Shown piece by piece: positions 16,185 through 23,578 of a stretch of 64,000 bases of DNA. A program made the position numbers and the translations under genes. The DNA lies in assembly GCA_963677915.2 (NCBI GenBank), contig CAXXGE010000030.1, positions 15,476 through 79,475 on the forward strand, given 5' to 3'. The notes beneath the pieces are model-generated. The model did no database searches. It was not told the origin of the DNA and saw only the letters and a list, made by a program, of their open reading frames with translations. Each line of letters begins with the position of its first letter. Position 1 is the first letter of the stretch. The DNA is from G963677915 sp963677915 (GTDB lineage: Bacteria > Bacillota > Clostridia > Lachnospirales > Vallitaleaceae).

Positions 16185-16236
16185 ACTCATTACGTGATAT
16201 TTAACTTGACATTTCCCTAAATATATCACATAATGA
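16185..16236 (+). promoter_or_regulatory. promoter of the efflux-photoreceptor-photolyase operon inside a long inverted repeat
   Basis: TTGACA (16205-16210) and CATAAT (16228-16233) are 17 nt apart on the plus strand. Two 15-bp arms flank and overlap them: CTCATTACGTGATAT (16185-16199) and ATATCACATAATGAG (16222-16236), complementary except for one base. One arm lies upstream of the -35 and the other covers the -10, an arrangement fitting repression by a dimer or tetramer. The operon's own XRE/B12 regulator is the natural candidate. Confidence 0.8.
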
Positions 16237-16256
16237 GATTATAGCGAGGTGTCTTT

Positions 16257-17495
16257 ATGAAAAAGAAAATAGTTATACTATCAATCATAATCATTTCGGC
16301 CGTGTCCGTATCCATATACGCATATTCAAGAATCAGTACTATGGAAATCCTCGGATACCAGGTCGGAACCGAACAATACACAGAAACAGTCAGTGCCATA
16401 GGCTACGTGGATTATGCCGGAGAGATCGTTGTCAAGGCAGAAGCCGCCGGCACCGTCAAGTCCATGGATATTCAGTCGGGCGACCGCGTAAGCTTTGATG
16501 AGCAGCTCCTGCTGATCGACAATGCCTCAGCCCTCCTGGATTATGAGGCGCTCGAGGCATCCCTTGCCGTCTATGAAGCCAGGCTCGAGGATTACAGCGC
16601 AGGCTACAGAAACGCTTATAGCAGCACGGCCCGCCAGTCTGCAGTCTATGAAGAGGAAAAGAACAGCCTTTTGCTGCAGCTTGAAAGCCTTGACAAGGAT
16701 ATGGAGAACATCCGTATCCTGGTGGAGGAAGGCATCGAACCGCCTTCTCTGCTTCAGACATATGAAGATGAAAAGGCAGCCCTCAACCAGTCGCTGTCGA
16801 CAGTCGATGCCCGCCGCAAAGCGCTTGCCTATCCTGTCTATGCTGACGGTGAATTGAAAGCCGCGTTGTCAACAGCTTCGGTACAGCTGCGCCAGCAGGA
16901 AGAAGCGCTCAAGAAATACACCGTGACTTCGCCTATTGATGGTATCGTGTTGGAAAGCTACGTGGATGCAGGCGAATCGGTCAACATCGGCGACAGCCTC
17001 TTTAAGATCGCATCAGACAGCAGGAAATATGCAGTTGTGGATGTGGATGAAAAGTACCTGAGCAGCCTGTCTGTCGGAAAGACTGTTATCGTCAGCAGTT
17101 CCCTTTCCGCTTCCCAGTCCGACAAAGGTGTCATTTCGCAAATCTCCCCTGAAGTGGATTACGAAACAGGAACCATTGAGATCAAAGTCGAAATACTGGA
17201 TAACAAGGACCAATATGTAAAGAACATGACCGTCAGAATCCTCATAACGACTGCCTCCATCGAGAATGCCCTGGTCATACCCCAGCGCTATCTGGTCAAT
17301 GACAGCGGCCTGTTCGTGATGGGCGTGGACGGCAGCAACAGGACGGTCAAGAAGCCTGTCTCGGTATACAACACGAACGTGGAAAACGTCCATATAACCG
17401 AAGGCCTTTCAAGCGGTGATATCATCCTGGATCCGGCCGGTCTCGAAGAAGGCACGGCAGTAACGATAGTCCTTGAAGGAGATGACAGCCTATGA
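16257..17495 (+). CDS. MacA-like periplasmic/extracellular adaptor subunit of an ABC efflux system
   Basis: 412 residues of the HlyD/MacA adaptor family. A single N-terminal membrane anchor (about residues 4-24) is followed by a lipoyl half-motif ('EAAGTVKSMDIQSGDRVSFDEQLL'), a long coiled coil (about 90-210), and the second lipoyl half 'TVTSPIDGIVLESYVDAGESVNIGD'. The C-terminal beta-barrel has 'VDEKYLSSLSVGKTVIV'. In Gram-positive bacteria such adaptors work with MacB-like transporters to export peptides or lipids. The start ATG 16257 has GCGAGGTG upstream, and the stop overlaps the permease start by ATGA. Confidence 0.88.
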   Translation: MKKKIVILSIIIISAVSVSIYAYSRISTMEILGYQVGTEQYTETVSAIGYVDYAGEIVVKAEAAGTVKSMDIQSGDRVSFDEQLLLIDNASALLDYEALEASLAVYEARLEDYSAGYRNAYSSTARQSAVYEEEKNSLLLQLESLDKDMENIRILVEEGIEPPSLLQTYEDEKAALNQSLSTVDARRKALAYPVYADGELKAALSTASVQLRQQEEALKKYTVTSPIDGIVLESYVDAGESVNIGDSLFKIASDSRKYAVVDVDEKYLSSLSVGKTVIVSSSLSASQSDKGVISQISPEVDYETGTIEIKVEILDNKDQYVKNMTVRILITTASIENALVIPQRYLVNDSGLFVMGVDGSNRTVKKPVSVYNTNVENVHITEGLSSGDIILDPAGLEEGTAVTIVLEGDDSL

Positions 17496-18655
17496 CATTT
17501 GAAACAAAAGTTGCACTTCGTTTCCTGAAAGAAGGCAAGGGCCAGTCCATCTTCATCCTGCTCGGCATCAGCATCGGTGTTTCTGTATTGATATTTCTTA
17601 ATACGCTGATTACGGGCCTGCAGGAGAATCTGATTGACCAGACAATCGGCAGCAGCGCCCATATCTGGCTCACGGCAGAACAAGAAGTTGACATCCGTCC
17701 GGCTCAGCTTTCCGATTGGGAATCTGTCATACAGGTATTGGAAAACCGCAGCGATGTGAACGCTGTATCGCCCCTGGTCGACGGCAACGCCTTCTATCTG
17801 GACGGACAAGATGCTTCGACCGTGATCATCAAAGGATTCATTCCCGAAAAGGCGGATCCGATTTACGGAATCAGGGACAAGGTGGTTGACGGATCCTATG
17901 CCTATAGCAGCAACTATGTTCTCGTTGGAACCGATTTCTTCAGGGAACACGAACTGTCCCTCGGCTCCTCCATACGAGTAACGCTTCCATCCGGCGGAAG
18001 CAGGACGCTGATCGTCAACGGTGTTTTCGACCTGGGCAACGGTCAGGCGAACGGCAGCTGGATTATCATGGACTTCTCTGCAGCCCAAAAACTGCTGGGA
18101 TTCGGAAACCGCATCGCAAGGATAGAATTGCAGGTGGAAGATGTTTTCGCAGCAGATGCTACAGCCGCTTCCATCGGAAGCACTTTATCCGATATACAGG
18201 TGGACAACTGGATTGAGGAAAACAGCTCCCTATTGACCGCCCTCAGCAGTCAAAGCGCCTCTTCCATCATGATCCAGGTATTCGTCCTTCTGGCGATCAC
18301 CCTGGGTATTGCAAGCGTCCTGGCCGTAACTGTCGTACAGAAATCAAAGCAGCTCGGCATCCTGAAGGCGATGGGAACCAACAACAGCCAGGCAAGCAGG
18401 ATATTCCTTCTTCAAGGAGCCATGCTCGGTTTGGCAGGTGCTGGTGCCGGTATAGCCATCGGCATCGCTCTCGTCAAGATGTTCCTATGGGGGACTTCAA
18501 TCTCGACAGGACAGCCCCTGTTCCCTTTGACCATCAACTGGCTCTCGATCGGCGTCATCGCCGCCATATCGTTCACAGCCAGCACAGTGGCCGCATTCAT
18601 ACCTGCAAAACGCTCCAGCAGGCTCAACCCAGTGGAGGTGATTCGCAATGGCTGA
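17492..18655 (+). CDS. ABC transporter permease, MacB/FtsX type
   Basis: 387 residues. One membrane segment near the N-terminus ('SIFILLGISIGVSVLIFLNTL') is followed by a large extracytoplasmic domain (about residues 45-260) and three C-terminal membrane segments. The conserved FtsX stretch 'VVQKSKQLGILKAMGTNNSQ' lies at about residues 280-300. It ends 'RSSRLNPVEVIRNG', the standard end of this family. Works with the adaptor upstream and ATPase downstream; overlapping start and stop codons imply coupled translation. Confidence 0.92.
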   Translation: MTFETKVALRFLKEGKGQSIFILLGISIGVSVLIFLNTLITGLQENLIDQTIGSSAHIWLTAEQEVDIRPAQLSDWESVIQVLENRSDVNAVSPLVDGNAFYLDGQDASTVIIKGFIPEKADPIYGIRDKVVDGSYAYSSNYVLVGTDFFREHELSLGSSIRVTLPSGGSRTLIVNGVFDLGNGQANGSWIIMDFSAAQKLLGFGNRIARIELQVEDVFAADATAASIGSTLSDIQVDNWIEENSSLLTALSSQSASSIMIQVFVLLAITLGIASVLAVTVVQKSKQLGILKAMGTNNSQASRIFLLQGAMLGLAGAGAGIAIGIALVKMFLWGTSISTGQPLFPLTINWLSIGVIAAISFTASTVAAFIPAKRSSRLNPVEVIRNG

Positions 18656-19433
18656 TGAGAAAGCATTATTAATGGCTCTCGACTTGACAAAGACCTACGG
18701 CACCGTCATCAAGAACGAAGTGCTGCATAAGTTGAATTTCGAGATCAACCGACATGAGTTCACCTCTATCATCGGTTATTCGGGTTCCGGCAAATCGACG
18801 CTGCTGAATCTCCTTGGCACCCTCGACAAGCCGACTTCCGGTGACATAAATTATAACGGACTGTCAACTGTCGGGATGAACCATAAAGAACTGGCCGAAT
18901 TCAGAAACAGCAACCTGGGATTCATCTTCCAGTTCCACCATTTGCTGCCCGAATTCACCGCCCTTGAAAACGTGCTGATTCCGACATGGATACGTTCAGG
19001 CAAGTCAAACCACAAGGAACTCTCCAAGGCTAAGGAACTCCTGGATCTTGTAGGCCTGAAGGATTTCATGAAAAACAAAGCCACAAACCTGTCCGGCGGT
19101 CAGCAGCAGCGGGTAGCCATTGCACGTTCCCTGATCAACGAGCCCGGCATTTTACTGGGCGACGAGCCGACAGGCAACCTCGACAGCGAAAGCACCGACC
19201 AGATCTATGGGCTATTCAGAAAAATCAACAAGGAGCTCGGTACGACGATGGTCATCGTCACCCACAACGACCATATCGCCGCAAAATCCGATAGGGTCAT
19301 CGAACTGTCGGACGGTATCATAAGTCGCGATTATCTGAACAAAGACCTGACCGATGAGGCCGCTTTCAGTGCCGTTGCGCCTGTCTACTGCAAGGTATGC
19401 AACCAGTATAGGATACAAAGGAGCAACCTATGA
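18648..19433 (+). CDS. ABC transporter ATP-binding protein (MacB/LolD type)
   Basis: 261 residues. Walker A 'GYSGSGKST' at residues 43-51, Q-loop 'FIFQFHHLLPEFTALENV', signature 'LSGGQQQRVAIARSL', Walker B 'ILLGDEPTGNLD' and the switch histidine 'IVTHND'. It energises the adjacent FtsX-type permease. An unusual short C-terminal extension contains 'YCKVCNQYRIQRS', a CxxC that could bind metal; its purpose is unknown. ATG 18648 has GGAGGTGATT inside the end of the permease gene, and the stop overlaps the regulator start by ATGA. Confidence 0.95.
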   Translation: MADEKALLMALDLTKTYGTVIKNEVLHKLNFEINRHEFTSIIGYSGSGKSTLLNLLGTLDKPTSGDINYNGLSTVGMNHKELAEFRNSNLGFIFQFHHLLPEFTALENVLIPTWIRSGKSNHKELSKAKELLDLVGLKDFMKNKATNLSGGQQQRVAIARSLINEPGILLGDEPTGNLDSESTDQIYGLFRKINKELGTTMVIVTHNDHIAAKSDRVIELSDGIISRDYLNKDLTDEAAFSAVAPVYCKVCNQYRIQRSNL

Positions 19434-20311
19434 AAAGCTTCAATACAATACTTAAGGAAACAAGGAAAAGAGAAAAGCTGAGCCAAAAAGCGCTAGGAGA
19501 GGCCCTGGGACTCGGACAGACAACCATCGCCAATTATGAATCGGGTCTACGTTTGCCCACCCATGAGAATCTCCTGGCTATTGCCGATTTCTTCCATATG
19601 TCAGTGGAGGACCTCCTTGGCCATCACCGGACCCTTCCAACTGTCGAAGAGGATAAAAAAGCCGATTTCACGATTATCCAGCAGCAGTTCCAGTCCTTGG
19701 TCATGGAGGAAAAGGAGAAGGAAGCGATTCATCTCCTTGATGAAGCTGCAGGAGACAGCGGGCATCTGATCGATTTCTATGAGGAGGTCATTCGGAAGAC
19801 ACTCTACAATACCGGCGACCTTTGGCAGGACGGCACTATCGACGTTGCCAAAGAACACTACATTTCGAATGTAGCCATCAAAGCCATCACCCTGCTGTCG
19901 ATCAAACGGAGACTTTCCTCACCCCCTGCAAAGCAGCGGCCGAAAGCCCTGTGCATGTCCTACTCCTCCGAAATGCATACCATCGGCCTGCGAATCGTGG
20001 AGGAATACCTCGACATGCTGGGGTATGAAACCATGTTCATCGGGAGCACGGCTACCACACACAGCGTTCTGGACATGATTAAAACTTCAGGTATAAGCCT
20101 GATCGCCATATCCGTTACGATGAGCAGCCATTTGGACGGCTTTCGCAATTTTATCGAAATCATACGGAAACACACGATGGAAAATCCCGTTACAATCATT
20201 GCCGGCGGTCAGGGCATCGCCGCTTCAGGAAAAGATGCCTCCGCTCTCGGCGTGGACGGCCTGGCCCATGACTACACGTCACTGAAGGAGTTGGTCCGCA
20301 GACATGTATGA
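19430..20311 (+). CDS. XRE-HTH fused to cobalamin-binding domains: CarH-like B12 photoreceptor candidate
   Basis: 293 residues. Residues 6-64 form an XRE helix-turn-helix ('LSQKALGEALGLGQTTIANYESG'). Residues about 80-160 match the four-helix B12-cap with W132 and E142-H143 in 'LWQDGTIDVAKEH', exactly the W-x9-EH signature of adenosylcobalamin photoreceptors. Residues about 170-290 are the Rossmann B12 fold with 'SEMHTIG' (E181, H183, G186), the ExHxxG lower-ligand motif. CarH/LitR proteins carry a MerR-type HTH instead. The gene lies between efflux genes and a photolyase gene, overlapping both, so the regulator likely senses light or cobalamin and controls its own operon from the inverted-repeat promoter. 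Confidence 0.85.
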   Translation: MKSFNTILKETRKREKLSQKALGEALGLGQTTIANYESGLRLPTHENLLAIADFFHMSVEDLLGHHRTLPTVEEDKKADFTIIQQQFQSLVMEEKEKEAIHLLDEAAGDSGHLIDFYEEVIRKTLYNTGDLWQDGTIDVAKEHYISNVAIKAITLLSIKRRLSSPPAKQRPKALCMSYSSEMHTIGLRIVEEYLDMLGYETMFIGSTATTHSVLDMIKTSGISLIAISVTMSSHLDGFRNFIEIIRKHTMENPVTIIAGGQGIAASGKDASALGVDGLAHDYTSLKELVRRHV

Positions 20312-21683
20312 AGGACGTATTCATGTACATTACCAAAGGGAATCCCAACGAATAGGCAGCTATGTTCTGTACTGGATGCAGCAGTCCCAGCGCGTGCCAT
20401 ACAATCACGCATTGGCGTGGAGCATCGAGCAGGCCAATGACCTTGGCCTCCCGCTCGTCGTCTGTTTCGGCATCACCGACACCTATCCCGATGCCAACGA
20501 ACGCCATTACAGCTTCATGGTCGAGGGCCTGAAGGAAACCGCAGTTGCCTTGTCTGAACGGGGCATACCTTTCAAAATTGTTAATGTTAAAGGCTCCCCG
20601 GACCAGGCCATCGATTCTTTTCTGGGTGATGTAGCCGTACTTGTCATGGACAAGGGCTATCTGCGTCATCAGCGTGATTGGCGAGCGGTTGCTGCAGGAA
20701 AAGCCTATAAACTTGGGGTTCCTGCCTGCTTCGAGGTCGAAACGGATCTCATCGTCCCCATCGAAAGGGCTTCACAAAAAGAAGAATATGCAGCCAGAAC
20801 CATCAGGAAAAAGCTCTGGTCGCAGCTGGACAGATATGCCATCAAATTCAGCGTGCCTGAGCTTGTTAACAGGACTGTCGCCAGCCCCGATGATGCGATC
20901 CTAGTACTGGATGACGTCATGGCTCATGGCGCATTTGACAGAAGCGTGAAGCCGAGCAATCGATTCAAAGGCGGCTATTCCGAAGCTCTTAATACGCTGG
21001 AATCCTTTCTGGTTTCCGGACTTTCCCGCTACAAGGACAGCAATTCACCCGCCTGCGACGGCACTTCCAAGATGAGCCTCTACCTGCATTTCGGACAGAT
21101 TTCGCCCCTGGAGATCTATCTGCGCGTCCGCGATTACGTGGAAAACCATCCGGGCACAGACAGCACCAGTGTCGCCGCCTTTCTCGAACAACTCATGGTG
21201 CGACGGGAACTTGCATTCAATTTTATCTATTACAGAGAGGGATATGATGCTTTCGGGCACATGACTTACCCATGGGCCTATCAGACGATGCGCATACATG
21301 ACATGGATGAGCGCCCCTATCTCTACGATCTTAAGACTCTGGAAGAATGCGACACACACGATCCATACTGGAATGCGGCCATGAAGGAAATGGTGAAGAC
21401 GGGATATATGCACAACTACATGCGGATGTACTGGTGCAAGAAAATCATCGAATGGTCGGAAACGTTTGAAGCCGCCTATGAACGTGCTGTTTATCTGAAC
21501 AACAAGTATTTCATAGACGGCCGTGATGCAAACAGTTATGTAGGCATTGCCTGGTGCTTCGGCCTCCACGATCATGGATGGAAGGAGAGGCCTGTTTTCG
21601 GCAAGCTAAGGTATATGAATGCCAATGGACTGAAACGGAAATTCGATATGGAAGCGTATATTAAAAGGTGCGAGCTTTTTTAG
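20304..21683 (+). CDS. phr: class II deoxyribodipyrimidine (CPD) photolyase
   Basis: 459 residues. The class II N-terminal pattern 'GSYVLYWMQQSQRVPYNHAL' begins the photolyase alpha/beta domain, and the FAD-binding helical domain includes 'SLYLHFGQISPLEIYLRV', 'FLEQLMVRRELAFNFIYYRE', 'YMHNYMRMYWCKKIIEW' and 'DGRDANSYVGIAWCFGLHDHGW', all characteristic of class II enzymes. It uses blue light to split UV-induced pyrimidine dimers. The start overlaps the B12 regulator by 8 nt, tying DNA repair to a probable light sensor. No terminator follows; a repeat element begins right after the stop. Confidence 0.95.
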   Translation: MYEGRIHVHYQRESQRIGSYVLYWMQQSQRVPYNHALAWSIEQANDLGLPLVVCFGITDTYPDANERHYSFMVEGLKETAVALSERGIPFKIVNVKGSPDQAIDSFLGDVAVLVMDKGYLRHQRDWRAVAAGKAYKLGVPACFEVETDLIVPIERASQKEEYAARTIRKKLWSQLDRYAIKFSVPELVNRTVASPDDAILVLDDVMAHGAFDRSVKPSNRFKGGYSEALNTLESFLVSGLSRYKDSNSPACDGTSKMSLYLHFGQISPLEIYLRVRDYVENHPGTDSTSVAAFLEQLMVRRELAFNFIYYREGYDAFGHMTYPWAYQTMRIHDMDERPYLYDLKTLEECDTHDPYWNAAMKEMVKTGYMHNYMRMYWCKKIIEWSETFEAAYERAVYLNNKYFIDGRDANSYVGIAWCFGLHDHGWKERPVFGKLRYMNANGLKRKFDMEAYIKRCELF

Positions 21684-21860
21684 ATTAGTCCCATCGTTGT
21701 CTCAACGTGAGATAGTTAGGCTATTTCTTGCCTGTTGGCTTATTACGTTGAAACCCTGTATATATGCAGAGTTTCGCGGATTCTTATTATAATGCTTGTG
21801 TTCGCTTGATTAGGCTATTTTGATTTTTCTATTTTTTCGAATTGTATTTTGTAGCTTTCC
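21684..21860 (-). repeat. cassette right end, copy A, with degenerate rlmD-like tail and recombinase remnant
   Basis: Read on the minus strand: a broken remnant of the recombinase C-terminus (near 21860), TTCGAAAAAATAGAAAAATC, box AAATAGCCTAATC, a stem-loop (GAAACTCTG / CAGGGTTTC, arms at 21767-21775 and 21750-21758), second box AAATAGCCTAACTATCTCACG, then GAGACA and the end of the photolyase gene. The core CTCACGTTGAGACA is shared with the rlmD-derived junctions elsewhere. This is the island's boundary with the photolyase gene. The remaining 21861-21915 holds nothing recognised. Confidence 0.8.
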
Positions 21861-21915
21861 ATCGGATGTCTAATAATGTTAAGTCATCCCATAAAATTAC
21901 CGTCACATATTCCTG

Positions 21916-22797
21916 TTATCCAACACTGGCAATATTATTTCGTAATGCTTGTTTTTGATTCTCAGCATATTCTTTTTCAATTGCATTAATTGCAACCAGT
22001 TCATCTAGTGATAAGTCATATAAGTTCAACAAGCTTGGCCCAATATCCATATCATTCAAAACCCCTCTATAAATATGATATTCTCCACTTTCAAGATAGT
22101 CTCCGCACGTATTACCTATAGCTGAATACACCCACACTCTTGGATCTGTGCCCTTGGAAATAATTCTAGATATCTCTTGTTTGTTTGAACCAAGCACACC
22201 TTCAAGTATACCTTTAACAAATTCCATCCCTTCACCACTGTGCTTTTTTGCTGCTTCGTTAAGAATATCAATTAATGCATCATATCCTTCTGTTCTCTTC
22301 GTAGCACTTGAATGATCCTCCACTGCACCATACTCTTCCATATGTATTTTTTCACTTCCAAAGATAATGCCTTCAATTACGAACAAAACTATTGGCATAA
22401 ATATATTTGAGATATACAATGCTATAGCTATTCCAGCGGATATCAATAGTTTAAAGAGCAAGCTATCACTTTTAGATAACGCAAAAACAAATGGTGGAAT
22501 TAGTACATAAGACGCGTTTGCTAAGTGTAAATATATACGTTTCAAACCCATTGTTTTAACCTTTTTCAAAGGTGCAGTTACCCAAAGAAGCACTGGTCCG
22601 ATAACCCTTGTTCCTGATTGGTAATCCGTTACAATCTTAGGTATCGGCGCCCTACTCGTAGTATCATATGTCCTAAGAAATTCAACCCCGGCTGTTAAGT
22701 AGCCAATAGCTATCGCTACAACAATAGCTAGCGCAACATCATAAACAGCTAAAAAGTACAATAAAGCAATTTTGATCAATGATAATATTAATGACAT
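21916..22797 (-). CDS. membrane protein of unknown function
   Basis: 293 residues, not recognised. The N-terminal half holds about four hydrophobic spans (residues 3-22, 22-40, 68-75 with 90-106, 115-150), and the C-terminal half is soluble and acidic ('EDHSSATKRTEGYDALIDILNEAAKK', split here by meaning only). Neither catalytic motifs nor a signal peptide are visible. It is AT-rich like the rest of the island and is the last gene before the cassette right end at 21.7 kb. The 158 bp upstream (22798-22955) show no feature beyond an AT-rich promoter-like region. Confidence 0.6.
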   Translation of the reverse strand: MSLILSLIKIALLYFLAVYDVALAIVVAIAIGYLTAGVEFLRTYDTTSRAPIPKIVTDYQSGTRVIGPVLLWVTAPLKKVKTMGLKRIYLHLANASYVLIPPFVFALSKSDSLLFKLLISAGIAIALYISNIFMPIVLFVIEGIIFGSEKIHMEEYGAVEDHSSATKRTEGYDALIDILNEAAKKHSGEGMEFVKGILEGVLGSNKQEISRIISKGTDPRVWVYSAIGNTCGDYLESGEYHIYRGVLNDMDIGPSLLNLYDLSLDELVAINAIEKEYAENQKQALRNNIASVG

Positions 22798-22955
22798 TCA
22801 ACCATACCTCCCCTTATCCTATTAATAATTTGTTGTACTACTCCCCTGGTTTCCTCATACTGCTATTATAGACATTATCACTTATTACAGCAACAATAAA
22901 TGGAGTTTATATATTCTTTGAAACAACTACCTCAAGAATCTCAATGGACATCGCT

Positions 22956-23465
22956 CTAACCCATCAGTTCAATAAACCTATTCAACCGTTCCATTTGTGG
23001 CAAATCATCCTCTGTCAAATCCAATACCTGCGCTGCAGCAAATATTCTCTTCGCAACAATAGGCCGACCAACTTCTATTGGAATAACCGAACCATCATCA
23101 GATATGAATTGATATCCCGCATAACGCTCATCGGCCAGTATTTCTTGAATGAGATCAGTGCTCCATTCTCCAAAGCCTTTCGGCAGGGGATTTTGAAAGA
23201 GTATAAGGTTTTGAATAATACCGCTTATCGGTATGCCAAACAGGTGCATCTCGAATATATCTTTTACTGTCTCAGCCTCGAGTTCATTGATGCTGCTTCG
23301 TACGTTTTTATCCATTGTAAAACCGTAATGCTCTGCCATCACTGGTGGTTCAATGTACCTTCTTCCAATAGACATCGTTCCTACATCAAGACCATTTTTC
23401 CATTCCTTGAGAATTGAATCCTTTGACGAATACACATTGCTATACACCATGATTTTTTTACTCAT
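22956..23465 (-). CDS. stand-alone 'recombinase' domain protein without catalytic domain
   Basis: 169 residues from ATG 23465 (AGGAGGCGATT upstream). The central part 'EAETVKDIFEMHLFGIPIS' and 'WSTDLIQEILADERYAGYQF' matches the PF07508 recombinase domain that follows the resolvase core in large serine recombinases. The resolvase domain with the catalytic serine is absent, and an unrelated short N-terminus ('KIMVYSNVYSSKDSILKEW') takes its place. It could be a decayed recombinase, or a DNA-binding accessory or directionality factor of the cassette system. It lies in a module bounded by the repeated ends. Confidence 0.6.
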   Translation of the reverse strand: MSKKIMVYSNVYSSKDSILKEWKNGLDVGTMSIGRRYIEPPVMAEHYGFTMDKNVRSSINELEAETVKDIFEMHLFGIPISGIIQNLILFQNPLPKGFGEWSTDLIQEILADERYAGYQFISDDGSVIPIEVGRPIVAKRIFAAAQVLDLTEDDLPQMERLNRFIELMG

Positions 23466-23578
23466 AACAATCGCCTCCTGCGTTTTGGTATGTCTATTAA
23501 CGCTCTGAAAGCAACTATTATCAAGCTTTATCCTTCCAAATATACAAGCAAAGATAATCAATATGTTGGTATTGTTTC

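Noticed and set aside
20304..21683. Cryptochrome rather than photolyase
   Set aside because: The sequence pattern is that of class II CPD photolyases, including the conserved helical FAD domain; no cryptochrome-type extension is present.
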